Source: Stentor roeselii
Lineage: Eukaryota > Ciliophora > Heterotrichea > Heterotrichida > Stentoridae
Assembly: GCA_006503475.1 (NCBI GenBank)
Contig: RSEH01000294.1
Location: forward strand, 1 to 54,004
Direction: 5' to 3'
Length of the DNA: 54,004 bases
In this document: positions 1 to 9,436 of the stretch, one piece after another
Layout: each line of letters starts with the position of its first letter
Numbering within the stretch: the stretch's first letter is position 1
Notes under the pieces: generated by a model
What the model was told of the DNA's origin: nothing
What the model saw: only the letters and a program-made list of their open reading frames with translations
Database searches by the model: none
Translations under genes and position numbers: made by a program

Positions 1-1
1 A

Positions 2-433
2 AATGTTTTAATAAAGAAGAGTGAAAGTGAGTTGCATAACTTTGATAACATCTTGTATCAAGCTTTTGTTTTGATGACTGTTTTGCATGAATTAGGACAT
101 TTTGAACAAAGAGTTGGCCTTTTCAGGAAATCTGAGTGGTTCTGCTTCAATACTCAAAAGAGTTATTTGGTGGTAGACGATGAAGACCAGAGCACCCAAG
201 GAGGAGATTCTAACTGCTCTGATTTTGAAGCGGGTTACGAAGGAGGGACCATCTTGATGCAGAAAATCTTTGGTTTTGAGCCAGATACTTTAGGAATTAA
301 AGCAGCCAAGTTTGTTTTAAATCCTGAAAATTGGACATATGAAGATCAAGTGTTTAAAGATACTTTTTCAGAGGTTTGTCCACACTGGGTACAATTTAAA
401 AGTCAATCTTTTATTAGATTGAAAGTGGAATAA
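2..433 (+). CDS. HExxH-motif protein, 5'-truncated by window edge
   Basis: The reading frame is open from the first bases of the window, with no ATG in frame before it, so the gene starts outside. It ends at TAA 431-433. The visible 144 or so residues contain VLHELGHFEQ, an HExxH motif typical of zinc metalloproteases, followed about 50 residues later by an acidic EAGYEGG stretch that could supply a third zinc ligand. I do not recognise the family. The region is acidic, lacks hydrophobic segments and has no low complexity. The zinc-peptidase idea is inference from the motif alone, which also occurs by chance. Downstream lies the patatin cluster on the same strand, 1 kb away. Confidence 0.6.
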   Translation, partial: NVLIKKSESELHNFDNILYQAFVLMTVLHELGHFEQRVGLFRKSEWFCFNTQKSYLVVDDEDQSTQGGDSNCSDFEAGYEGGTILMQKIFGFEPDTLGIKAAKFVLNPENWTYEDQVFKDTFSEVCPHWVQFKSQSFIRLKVE

Positions 434-569
434 TTAAATTGGGTAATATTCTTGAAAAGCTTTACATTTGTATAAGATAAGAATGATATAAATTGTAAAT
501 AATATAGGTTTAAGTTTATTATTTATTTTGATTATGGAAAAAAAATATTACGAGATGATAAACTAAGGG

Positions 570-700
570 CAGCGATATGTGTGGTATATGAAGCCACAGG
601 TTTAATTGGCCTAACTGAATTTAACCTAGAACTTTGGTCCCAAAAGCTGCTTCAAAACTTTAGGAGTGTATTTTAATGCATCCCTTCTGTTAATTGATTT
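570..700 (+). pseudogene. Possible highly decayed patatin fragment
   Basis: The stretch around 587-625 (TATATGAAGCCACAGG, then TTGGCCTAACTGAATT) aligns by eye with patatin gene positions around 1572-1612 (CATATGAAGCAGGAGC, then TTGGCCTTGACCGAATT). The frame is not maintained. It may be an older relic of the same tandem family. The match is short and could be partly chance. Confidence 0.35.
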
Positions 701-849
701 TAAATTACTATATTAACGTCTATTTAAAAGCATTTTCAATGGTTTGTCACGATAGACTGATTTAAAATGGTCTTTAAACTGATAGATAAATTTTTGATTT
801 ATTTAATAATTCTATTCTCAAAGAACTTCCTGATTATATTGACAAGGCC

Positions 850-922
850 AAGTAACCCATTAATTAAAAGGCTCTTTTATAATGACAAAAATAAGTAAAC
901 CATTACTTAAAAGACTCTTTTA
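850..922. repeat. Spaced direct repeat, two ~30-nt units
   Basis: Units at 850-879 and 893-922 differ at only a few positions; both have the form AAGTAAnCCATTAnTTAAAA followed by GnCTCTTTTA. The offset is 43 nt. No coding role is seen; it is probably part of the decayed patatin-family DNA. Confidence 0.6.
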
Positions 923-930
923 GAAAGAAT

Positions 931-1158
931 AAAAAAGTAAGGTGCTTTTATAAGGCATCTTGATGACTAATTTTGAGTTCTGATATTTCATCAGTCAAGA
1001 TTTGAAAGATGATCTAAAATATCTTTGAGAATTAAAGTTCAAGATTGATATGGTTATAACGATAGTCCTTCTTTTAAAATAATAAAGCTTAGAAAATGAA
1101 TACTTAATAAAAAGTTTAGGATCAATACTCTTTCTAGTTTAAATTATTTAATTGATAG
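931..1158. repeat. Duplicated upstream block, copy A
   Basis: This block resembles 3747-3979 in the same order. Shared landmarks are AAAAAAGTTAG/AAAAAAGTAAG at the start, GATATTTCATCAGTC then AGATTTGAAAGAT, AAAATGAATACTTAATAAAA, AGGATCAATA, and TTTGATAG/ATTGATAG at the end. It shows that the patatin duplication included several hundred bases of 5' flank. Confidence 0.7.
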
Positions 1159-1470
1159 ACATCGAACTTAAAATTTGAATGGAAATAGAGTGAATAACAT
1201 GTTTTGATATCAAATATGAAGAAATTGTTTCAAAGTTTAAATTTTAATAATAAACTTAAAAATAGATGCCGATTATCAACATCAACAAATCCGAAAAATC
1301 TTCAAACAATCCATTCCATACTATTCCTAGAAACCAAATAACCCATAATCATATTTCTATGAAATCTTAAATCTCAAATACTATTATTTCGAATCTAAAT
1401 CATTCAAAGACCAAGTGAAATTCAACATTCCAATTATACTAATACAAATTTTAACTTGTAGAGAAATAAA

Positions 1471-2442
1471 ATGGCAAGAAGAATTCTTATTATACTCTTA
1501 CTTTCTTTATACTCTGTCTCAGGCGACAAATGCTACGCGTTATCAATGGAAGGTGGAGGTTTCAAGGGACCATATGAAGCAGGAGCCTTGTTGGCCTTGA
1601 CCGAATTCTTACCACCTTCAGAAGTCCGGTACAATTTTATGGGCGGAATTTCAATCGGAAGCTACAACACTTGCTGGTGCTCCGGCTTCGCATTAGGAGA
1701 CGAAAGAAACATGGCAATTCATTTAAAGAACGTTTGGCTTTCAATCACGAAGACAAGCATGATGGTTAAAATTCGACCCATCTTTTGGGCTTTGTTTTGG
1801 GCTCCATCAGAAGTTAACAACAGTCCAGCTTTTAGCTTGATTGTCAACAACATAGGAGATCAAATCAGAAGAAATGTTTCAGTTGCAACTACCGATATGA
1901 ATACTGGAGAGTTAATTAATTACAATGAAACTTTAGGAACTGAGTACCTTCCGACTGCTTGTTTAGCTTCAGGAGCTTATCCTCTTGCTTTTGCGCCTGT
2001 TTCTTTCATGGATAGCTATTATATTGATGGTTGTGCCACTGCAAATATGAATGCGTTCATTGTGATTAACAGATGTAGAGAAATTGGTTATAAAGATGAG
2101 GATATTGTTGTTGATCTTTTTTATGATACTTATCTTGGGGATTTGACAGGATATAAGGTAAATAGTACCAAACAAGCTATGGGAAAAATTAGTAGTATGA
2201 GGAAATACTTCAAGCACAATTGGTTTATTATGCAGATTCAATATGACTTTCCTGATATTGAAGTTAGATACTCTGTTACTCCGAGTCAGTATTTGGATAA
2301 TTCACCGTTAGTCGTACCTGGGGGCTATCAGCACAAAATCGATCTTGGATATAATGATACTGTTAAATTGATAAAAATGACAAAGGCTGAAAGAGAAGAG
2401 AAGTTAAAGAAAAGCTTTTCATTCAATCCTCATTTTAGTTAA
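1471..2442 (+). CDS. Secreted patatin-like phospholipase, copy 1
   Basis: A 323-residue patatin-family acyl hydrolase. The N-terminus (residues 1-18) is a typical signal peptide, so the product probably enters the secretory or phagosomal route. The oxyanion-hole motif EGGGFKG is at 27-33, the nucleophile elbow GISIG at 59-63 (Ser61), and the catalytic Asp lies in YYIDGC near 186, giving a complete Ser-Asp dyad. Patatins hydrolyse phospholipids or other acyl lipids; the exact substrate cannot be read from sequence. The start ATG sits in the context ATAAAATGG used by most genes here. The gene is intronless and ends TAA. It is closely similar along its whole length to the gene at 4265, and a decayed copy lies between them, so the locus expanded by tandem duplication. 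Confidence 0.88.
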   Translation: MARRILIILLLSLYSVSGDKCYALSMEGGGFKGPYEAGALLALTEFLPPSEVRYNFMGGISIGSYNTCWCSGFALGDERNMAIHLKNVWLSITKTSMMVKIRPIFWALFWAPSEVNNSPAFSLIVNNIGDQIRRNVSVATTDMNTGELINYNETLGTEYLPTACLASGAYPLAFAPVSFMDSYYIDGCATANMNAFIVINRCREIGYKDEDIVVDLFYDTYLGDLTGYKVNSTKQAMGKISSMRKYFKHNWFIMQIQYDFPDIEVRYSVTPSQYLDNSPLVVPGGYQHKIDLGYNDTVKLIKMTKAEREEKLKKSFSFNPHFS

Positions 2443-3264
2443 GGATAGGTTTAGATTTGATTAATGATTTAGTTTTTATTTCTTATTTAATGTGCAGGTA
2501 AAAAAGAATCTTATAAAATTCTCATTATTCCAATTTAAATCTAAAAAAATATTGTTTAAACATATGATCAGGGTCTAGAAACTTCTGAAAAAGTATCTTT
2601 AAACACTTGTCCTTCATTTTTCCAAATAATGATAAAATAAGCTCGGTTATTTAATTCCTAAAGCATCTGACTCAAGCCAAACATTTTTTTATCAAGATGA
2701 TTCCTCATTTAAAATAAGAGCAGTTTGAGTATCTTCCTTAAGTACTCTGGTCTTTATCTTCTTGATATCAAATTATTTTTATGAGAACTGAAACATACCC
2801 ACTCAAGTTTCCTTTGAAAAGGCAATTTTTTCGAAATATCCTGATTCATGCAGAAGAGTTATAAAAGCCAACACTTTAAACAAGATAATATGGAAACAAT
2901 AGACTCACATTCGTTCATGATTAATTTTTATGTCTTTCAATGGAAATTAATTTTCTTGGCTCCTCTTGATTTTGATATAGAATATACAAGTTTTGTTTAA
3001 CAACTGATAAAAAGTTACTCAGCACAACCCAATTTATTTTTATGAAGAAAATTAGGTTTTTGATACATGAATGAAGATTTCAAGTCAATAGTCAATGAAG
3101 ACTAATTCATTAAAAAATAATCTTAAGTTAGATGTTTGAATAAAAAATATACCTTTATCTTTAGCTCATATATTTAATGGATTGATTTCATTTAAGTTCT
3201 AAAAATATTTAATAAAATTAGGATATATATTGATTGAGAAATTTCTATTGGATGCTAAATAACT

Positions 3265-3580
3265 TCCTGGATCTCTGGTTTTCAAATTTCAGGCGAAAGT
3301 GAATCGGGTATTCACGAAAAGAACGTTAGGATTTCAATCAATAAGGAAATTAAGTTAAGATATACATAATCATACTGGATTTCATCAATGACTGACAATA
3401 CAAACATTAAATTTCAAAACTGAGTGCACAGAAGACAATATTAGTAAAAAAATAACTGCTGTCTAATATATCAGCACTGGTGAATTAATTTTAATCAAAC
3501 TTTAGGATTTTACTACCTTCCAACTGCTTGCTGAACTTAAAATATTTATTTTGCTATTTTCTCCTGTTCAAGATTAAAAA
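3265..3580 (+). pseudogene. Decayed patatin-like gene copy
   Basis: Pieces align with the intact genes in the right order but with many indels and stops. Near 3293-3350, GGCGAAAGT, ATTCACGAAAAGAACGTT and TTTCAATCA match the segment of copy 1 around 1690-1750. At 3440-3530, ACTGGTGAATTAATTTTAAT, AAACTTTAGG and TACCTTCCAACTGCTTG match about 1900-1960. At 3550-3576, TTTTGCTATTTTCTCCTGTT matches about 1986-2008. No frame is preserved, so this is a dead middle member of the tandem array. Confidence 0.8.
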
Positions 3581-3746
3581 TTACTTAATTTATGACTAGC
3601 GAAAGAAATTTAATGGTTTATCGTATTGACAATCTTTGAATAAAAGATCTTATTTAAAAATCGTTCTAGATAATGATATTATATTTGAAGTGCTCGCTGA
3701 ATAAAACCATGTAGGCTGATACTAAATTGACTCTGTTAGAAAATTT

Positions 3747-3979
3747 AAAAAAGTTAGTGGTTTTTATTAAGCGGTTTCAGGGTGATAAAGAATATTTAGT
3801 TCAGATATTTCATCAGTCTAGATTTGAAAGATCTCTTGATACAAACACACGATTTAAAATTCAAGATTAATCATTGTTAAAATAATCCTCCTGCTTTTCA
3901 AACAGTAAAGCTGAAAAATGAATACTTAATAAAATAGTATAGGATCAATATTCAATTCTAGTTTAGTTGAATTTGATAG
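3747..3979. repeat. Duplicated upstream block, copy B
   Basis: Partner of 931-1158, placed upstream of the second intact patatin gene. The same landmarks occur in the same order with many substitutions and small indels. This indicates an old duplication unit of promoter region plus gene. Confidence 0.7.
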
Positions 3980-4264
3980 AAAGACTGAAGGACTTTAAAG
4001 TTGGAATGAAAATAGTGTGCGTTTTCATGTTTTAGATAATAAACGATAATAGCCTGATATCATAAAAACCGACACCATTCGTTAAAATATCATTCCAAAT
4101 GCATTTCCCTTATAACAAAATAAATCCTATTAAAATCATCCCTCAATAAATTTATAAAATATAAATCCTACTTAAATCCTTACTTATTGAACTAATACTG
4201 GATCAAATGAGCATTCAACTCTCCAACCCGAAGTTCGGAAAGCTTCCATCTAGTAGAATAATAA

Positions 4265-5236
4265 ATGGCAAGAGTAATCATTCTTTTATTCTTATTTTCT
4301 TTGTGCTCTGTCTCAAGCGACAAATGCTACACCTTATCAATGGAAGGAGGAGGTTTAAAAGGGCCATATGAAGCAGGAGCCTTGTTGGCCTTGACCGAAT
4401 TCTTACCACCTTCAGAAGTCCGGTACAATGTGATGGGTGGAATTTCAATCGGGAGCTACAACACTTGCTGGTGCTCTGGCTTCGCATTAGGAGACGAAAG
4501 AAACATGGCGATTCATTTACAGAACGTTTGGCTTTCAATCACGAAGACAAGCATGATGTTTAAATTCCGACCGTTCTTTTGGGCTTTGTTTTGGGCTCCA
4601 TCATTAGCCGACAACAGCCCAGCTTTTAACTTGCTTCAAGAAAACTCAGGAGATCAAATCAGAAGAAATGTTTCAGTTGCAACTACTGATGTGAGTACTG
4701 GAGAGTTAATTAACTACAATGAGACTATAGGACCTGAGTACCTTCCGACTGCTTGCTTTGCTTCAGGAGCTTATCCTCTTGCTTTTCCGCCTGTTCCTTT
4801 CATGGATAGCTATTATATTGATGGTTGTGCCACTGCAAATATGAATGCTTTCATTGTGATTAACAGATGTAAAGAAATGGGTTATAAAGATGAGGATATT
4901 GTTGTTGATCTGTTTTATGATGAACCTCCTGAGGTCTTGGCGAAGGATAAAGTAAATACAACAAAACAAGCTATGGGGAAAATCGATCATATTAGACAAT
5001 ATTTCAAAGATGAGTGGTTTATTTCGCAGATTAAATATGACTTCCCGGATGTCAATTTCAGATATGTTGTTTCTCCGAGTCAGCCGTTGGATAATTCACC
5101 TATTGTCAAACCTGGAGGATATCAGTATAAGATCGATCTTGGATATAATGATACAGTCAAATTGATTAAAATGACTCAGGCTGAAAGAGATCTTCAATTA
5201 AAAAGACGCTATTCAATCAACCCTCATTTTAGTTAA
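4265..5236 (+). CDS. Secreted patatin-like phospholipase, copy 2
   Basis: A 323-residue paralogue of the gene at 1471 with the same length and layout. It has a signal peptide ending near SVSSD, oxyanion motif EGGGLKG, nucleophile elbow GISIG, and the Asp motif YYIDGC. All catalytic residues expected of a patatin are present. Differences from copy 1 concentrate around residues 95-130 and in the last third, which suggests divergence of the substrate-facing surface rather than decay. The start lies in AATAAATGG; the stop is TAA. The two intact copies with intact catalytic motifs, next to a dead copy, fit birth-and-death evolution of a secreted digestive enzyme family. Substrate specificity is unknown. 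Confidence 0.88.
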   Translation: MARVIILLFLFSLCSVSSDKCYTLSMEGGGLKGPYEAGALLALTEFLPPSEVRYNVMGGISIGSYNTCWCSGFALGDERNMAIHLQNVWLSITKTSMMFKFRPFFWALFWAPSLADNSPAFNLLQENSGDQIRRNVSVATTDVSTGELINYNETIGPEYLPTACFASGAYPLAFPPVPFMDSYYIDGCATANMNAFIVINRCKEMGYKDEDIVVDLFYDEPPEVLAKDKVNTTKQAMGKIDHIRQYFKDEWFISQIKYDFPDVNFRYVVSPSQPLDNSPIVKPGGYQYKIDLGYNDTVKLIKMTQAERDLQLKRRYSINPHFS

Positions 5237-5773
5237 GATATAGAAATAGGTTATAGGTTTATTATATGATTCAATTTATGTTTTTTTATGAAATTTCTTG
5301 GATCTAGTTTTTATTTAAGGTATTATTATAGTTTGAGATCATTAAGCATCTTTTTAAGAAAAGTGTTGCATAAGTTAGGTTTCGCATGATAATTTATAGG
5401 TAGATTATTGTAAATTTTTCTTCATTTACAGAAAATTATATAATAGCCTTCTCAGAGTTAGAGAATCATGCATCCTAATGATTTTAAGTAATGGATTTGC
5501 AAGGAAACTAGCTAAAAGATAATTATTTTGATATTTTCTTACTTTTGTTGTAATTTATGTGAATTGATAATGAATTTGGTATTCAATTCGAAGGAATAGC
5601 TTTCAATTGATATATATTCATAATATTATAAATTATCTTGATTTAGTAATCGATAAAGATCTGGCTTATTGATTTATATTAGGTTTTTGGTACCTGCCAC
5701 ATATCTCCTTTTATTAAATATCGTAAGAAAGATTCGATATGCTTCATTTTACAATTTACTTATAAGTTTTAGT
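5237..5773. other. Intergenic region, nothing recognised
   Basis: AT-rich sequence without an ATG-initiated reading frame of note. The frame of the next gene is open upstream to 5669, but without an in-frame ATG before 5774. Confidence 0.6.
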
Positions 5774-6601
5774 ATGAATCCTGAAGTGACTGAGTACTTG
5801 CAAGAAAATGATGCGAAAACTCTTGCTAGGATTGATGAAATCTTAGCTCGCAGTCGAAAAGTAGTCGAGGAAAGCATGGAACTTTCAAAAAAGACCATTG
5901 AAAATAAATTGAGAATTATTGAAACTCCCAGTTCAGAAGTGTCTATTATAATCCCAAAAGAGAGCTTGAAGGTACTTGAAACCAGTTCTGAAAAAGACTC
6001 AAAATATCTCCAACAAACTGAAAAATCTTTAGACGAACTCAACCAAAAAATAAAAAATCTTCAATCCAAAGCCGTGCTAGATGAGCACAAAATCGAGATC
6101 CTTAAAGGGCGAATCCTCTCCGAGAAGCAAAAAAACAGTACTCCTGAAATAGCAGAAGCTGATAAACTACTTGAAACTTTAAAAGAAACCTTGGCGGTCG
6201 GTTTATCCGAAGAAAACAAAAGACTAAAATCCGAACTCGAATCCCAGCTAAAAAAAAAGTCCTCCGAAGAGATGCGTCTTTCAAAAGAACTAGAAGAAAT
6301 CATCAAAGAACGTAAAACCTTAGAAAACCAGCTAAAAAACTTAAAATACTTATTCGAAAGTTCCCCAAACTACACCGAAGAGCTAAATGATGCAAAGCTA
6401 GCCTTAGAACGACTAGAGCAGCAGTCAATCGATACGATAAAACTCTTGGAAATCAGAATTCAAGAACAAGAAAACGACAACTTCCGTTTAAAAGAAGCCT
6501 TAAAAAACCCTAACCCTGAAAACCTCAACATCATCAGAGTCAGGTTCGAAGACCAGGTAAAGCAAAATCTGAGTTTTTTAAGTAAACTAAACAATTCCTA
6601 A
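5774..6601 (+). CDS. Coiled-coil protein, function unknown
   Basis: A 275-residue protein dominated by charged heptad-like sequence from about residue 40 to 250, rich in Glu, Lys and Leu, consistent with a long coiled coil. I do not recognise a family. The open frame runs further upstream, but the first in-frame ATG is 5774 (MNPEVTEYLQEND), and the sequence before it is AT-rich and looks non-coding, so this start is chosen. The stop codon TAA occupies 6599-6601 and overlaps the stop codon of the convergent gene on the opposite strand (6598-6600). A structural or cytoskeletal role is a guess from composition only. Confidence 0.75.
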   Translation: MNPEVTEYLQENDAKTLARIDEILARSRKVVEESMELSKKTIENKLRIIETPSSEVSIIIPKESLKVLETSSEKDSKYLQQTEKSLDELNQKIKNLQSKAVLDEHKIEILKGRILSEKQKNSTPEIAEADKLLETLKETLAVGLSEENKRLKSELESQLKKKSSEEMRLSKELEEIIKERKTLENQLKNLKYLFESSPNYTEELNDAKLALERLEQQSIDTIKLLEIRIQEQENDNFRLKEALKNPNPENLNIIRVRFEDQVKQNLSFLSKLNNS

Positions 6602-7224
6602 AAGTTTTTAATAAATTTATTCAAATTTTTATCACCGATTGTGTTGATGCTGTAACCATCGATCACTTTAGAGAGAAGGGTTAAAAGTTGCTCGTCTTTT
6701 ATCTCATTTCGGTCCATGTTCAAGAAAAGGTCTTTTGAGTTTTTTATGCTGAGTCTGAAGTTTTTGCTGTAGATTTCATCGAGACCGTAGCAGTCATTTA
6801 CGTTCACTATTAGCTTTGATCTTTGAGGCTGTTTTTATTTTACGATAAAAGCGTTGTGAAATTCGATTGATAGAGTTTTTCCGTCGTTTAATAAGTAGAT
6901 GTGCTTTATGAACTTTCGAGCGAATATCTCTACTGAGACTGCCATTCCGATACCGATGCCTAGCAGAGATGTAGTCATTAGAAGGTATGTGTATTTGCCT
7001 GGGAGTATTGGGTGGAAGTACTCATCTAGTGAGAGATATCCGTGAACTAAAATAAACCCGATGTTTATTGGAGCAAATAACTTCAAGAATGTCTAAGTGA
7101 ATTTTACTGTTGCACTTGGAGTTGAATAAAGTAAAAGCTTACCATCTGGATCAAATTTCACTGGAAAGGGAGGTTTAAAGTACTTTGTAGTAGAGAGACA
7201 TCGAGTTAATCCAAAAGATATCAT
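6598..7224 (-). CDS. Small two-helix membrane protein, possibly mitochondrial
   Basis: A three-exon gene of 198 codons on the minus strand, with 15-nt introns at 7093-7107 and 6829-6843, both phase 0. Splicing joins three short frames into one protein. The N-terminus (MISFGLTRCLSTTKYFK) is basic and hydroxylated like a mitochondrial presequence. Two hydrophobic segments follow (around LKLFAPINIGFILVHGYL and TYLLMTTSLLGIGIGMAVSV), then a soluble C-terminal half. The layout resembles small mitochondrial assembly proteins of the TMEM70/TMEM186/TMEM223 type, but that is a weak inference. The stop TAG overlaps the stop of the convergent coiled-coil gene. Confidence 0.78.
6829..6843 (-). other. 15-nt intron 2 of membrane protein gene
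   Basis: Sequence gtaaaataaaaacag, phase 0. Retention gives an in-frame TAA. Splicing joins AFI to PQRSKL. Confidence 0.88.
7093..7107 (-). other. 15-nt intron 1 of membrane protein gene
   Basis: Sequence gtaaaattcacttag on the coding strand, phase 0. Retention would give an in-frame TAG. Splicing joins the codons for SAT and TFLKLF. Confidence 0.9.
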
Positions 7225-7467
7225 TTTTCTAATTTATTTCTTATACCACCTTCCAAAGCTAAAAATGCGCTGTAAAATCGATAAACTCTAAAAACTTCAA
7301 AGTCTTTTATTATTATTAATAAATGTCCTATAATGAAAATTCATCTTTCTATACCTTTTCAAAATACCTAAACTATTTTTTTATGAAATCAAATAACCCT
7401 CAGTCACTATCCACCTTAAAATCCATCCACATATTACCATCTTGTTAATTATTATCTAAAGTAACAT

Positions 7468-8481
7468 TTACCCAGTCGGAATAATAATCCTGCGAAACTT
7501 AACTTTATCAACTTCCTCTAAATTCTTGAAAATCACTTTCTTGATCTTAGGAAATTCTCTTTTCAATGTGAAAACCATTGAAAGTTTCTCGAAATCACTC
7601 AAACTTGTGTAAATTCCAGCAAAAGTCTCAGCACAGTCGATCTGCAACTTAATGCACTCAATGACCTGATCCGCATTACAAGTGCTTAAATCTCTTAAAA
7701 CATCTTTAAACCCTTGAATCCTCGAAGTAATTTTTTCAGTCCTATTCCTAATTTCTTGTATCAGTTCTTCTTCAGCAATTTTCAAGTTTTCGACGTGTTT
7801 TTGCAGAAGCTGTTCAAAAACTTTTTGATTTTTAACAAGTCTTTCTTTATAAGTTTCCCAAACAGTCAGTAAAGTCTTCAGCTGCTTTTCAAGTTTCTTG
7901 AAATTTTCGAAGTTGGCCTGACTGATCTTAAAAGCTTCTTCTGATGAAATTTCAAGAATCTTGTGAGAAGAATGTAAAAGTAAACATTTTCCGCAAAGTA
8001 ACTCAAGGTCGTCTGAACAGTATGCCAGGATTGAAGAGTTGTGCTTAGGGCAAATGTTTGGACTTGGGTCTGAACTACGGTCGAGAAGTGAATAGTTGAC
8101 TGGAAGAAGGTCTTCTAGGAAATAAAACTCGGATGAGTCGAAAGGACAGTTACCGGACCATAGAGAGTTCTGAAGCTTGTGTAAACAGGGCCTGCAAAAT
8201 GTATGCCCGCATGGCAAGCATATTGGTTCAAATTGTGGTGAGCTGTAAACTTCAAAACATAAAGGGCACCTATAGCAAATCTTGATACCAGCGCCAGAAC
8301 AGAGATTTTTCCATACGATTTCATTTAGCTGCGTAATAGTTTCACCTCCAATTCCAATGTTTGCCAGAATATGTTCAATGGTTTTTTCTAACTCCGTATC
8401 AAATGAATCTTCTTGAATCTCTCCATAACTTTTTCTTTTTGGTGCCGAAGAGTATGGCGTTTTTTTCTTATTGTTAGACAT
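7468..8481 (-). CDS. RING finger / B-box (TRIM-like) protein
   Basis: A 337-residue protein. A C3HC4-type RING spans about residues 69-115 (CYRCPLCFEVY, then CLPCGHTFCRPC, then CPFD). A B-box-like zinc motif follows at about 143-175 (CPKHNSS, CSDD, CGKCLLLHSSH). Residues about 180-290 are predicted coiled coil by composition. RING, B-box, coiled coil is the tripartite TRIM order, and RING proteins of this type act as E3 ubiquitin ligases. There is no recognisable C-terminal substrate domain such as SPRY or NHL; the protein ends about 50 residues after the coiled coil. The start is the only sensible ATG; the stop is TAA. Its substrate is unknown. Confidence 0.85.
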   Translation of the reverse strand: MSNNKKKTPYSSAPKRKSYGEIQEDSFDTELEKTIEHILANIGIGGETITQLNEIVWKNLCSGAGIKICYRCPLCFEVYSSPQFEPICLPCGHTFCRPCLHKLQNSLWSGNCPFDSSEFYFLEDLLPVNYSLLDRSSDPSPNICPKHNSSILAYCSDDLELLCGKCLLLHSSHKILEISSEEAFKISQANFENFKKLEKQLKTLLTVWETYKERLVKNQKVFEQLLQKHVENLKIAEEELIQEIRNRTEKITSRIQGFKDVLRDLSTCNADQVIECIKLQIDCAETFAGIYTSLSDFEKLSMVFTLKREFPKIKKVIFKNLEEVDKVKFRRIIIPTG

Positions 8482-8891
8482 TATAATGTTCTAGAAGAAT
8501 TTGAATGTTTATTACGAATAAATCTTAAAACTCCATATTTTCCAAGTTTTTCACGACTTTTAAGGTCTTTGGAAAGGAAAAAATCTGTTTATGAAGTTTA
8601 AGAATTAAAGTAAATCATTCAAATTTGATGAGGTCAAATTTGATAAGAATTATTTTGAAATAATCAGAATTTGTTTGATAATCATGGGTTTTGATGAAGT
8701 TTCTTCTCTTTCATCGTTGTTTGGGTTATACTGATAAAAGAAAAACGTATATATGGAATTTTATGTATCTTTTTAAGTCATCCGGAGCCACAGATTAGCT
8801 TCTTTCATATCTCATAATAGATTTGTTCAGGATAGTAGCCCTTAATATCCCTTGATTTTGTCCAAAGCCTACTCAGTCCAATCAATACTAG
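8482..8891. other. Divergent intergenic region
   Basis: 410 bases between head-to-head genes. No reading frame with coding character is seen. It presumably carries both promoters. The half next to the plus-strand gene is poorer in G on the plus strand, as before other starts. Confidence 0.5.
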
Positions 8892-9197
8892 ATGTCTAAG
8901 AAATTCTTCTTTCCAGAATCAAAAAAAATCTTCCCAAGAAACCCTTCTCAAAGAGTTTCGAATCACAAAACCACTGAAACTCAAGTAAAATTAAACCCAA
9001 AAGTAAGACATCCCTCAACAAGAAGGAATCTTTCATATTCTTCCAAATTATCATATACAGCTATTTTAAGAATAAACCAATGTAGAGAAAATACAAAAAT
9101 TCCATCCCCAGACACAACAAACCCCAAAAAATCGAAGCATGTCAGATTTTTTGAAAGTGAATCCAGTGATCCGGGCAACCATATTACCAGTTCGTAA
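8892..9197 (+). CDS. Small basic protein with an RVxF-like motif
   Basis: A 101-residue Ser/Lys/Asn-rich protein, apparently disordered. Near residues 83-95 it carries KKSKHVRFFESESS; KHVRF fits the [K/R]-x-[V/I]-x-[F/W] docking consensus for protein phosphatase 1, followed by an acidic Ser cluster that could be a CK2-type phosphorylation site. Function as a phosphatase-1 regulator is inference from this short motif. It starts at an isolated ATG and stops at TAA. It may be a real gene because the frame is open throughout and the flanks change composition at both ends, but no family is recognised. Confidence 0.5.
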   Translation: MSKKFFFPESKKIFPRNPSQRVSNHKTTETQVKLNPKVRHPSTRRNLSYSSKLSYTAILRINQCRENTKIPSPDTTNPKKSKHVRFFESESSDPGNHITSS

Positions 9198-9436
9198 GGA
9201 CATTTACGTGTTAGTATTATTCTAGTATTCCAATTTATGGTAACCCAGTCTCTTCAAATTAACTCTTTCCTGCCTTAACCTCTCCACACCTTAACCTTTC
9301 AAATCCTCACTTTTCTAGAAGCCGGTCTCAACATTCGAAAACTTTCCAAATCAATCAAAAATCAGCAACTTTCACTTCCAGAAGCCTCGCTGTTTAAATT
9401 CATGGATTTCATTCAAGCAGACTGAAATACATTAAA

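Larger units (their letters stand above)
434..1470. other. Intergenic region with repeat and relic sequence
   Basis: No intact gene is seen. It holds a weak patatin-like relic near 575-660, a spaced direct repeat at 850-922, and a block at 931-1158 that recurs at 3747-3979 upstream of the second patatin gene. The last 100 bases before the start are A/C-rich and poor in G, as before most genes here. Confidence 0.6.
2443..4264. other. Intergenic region between patatin genes, containing relics
   Basis: No intact gene is seen in these 1.8 kb. It contains the decayed patatin copy at about 3265-3580 and the duplicated flank at 3747-3979. The remainder is AT-rich with stops in all frames. Confidence 0.7.

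Noticed and set aside
5669-5773. N-terminal hydrophobic extension of the coiled-coil protein
   Set aside because: It would need a TTG start; the stretch is AT-rich and looks non-coding.
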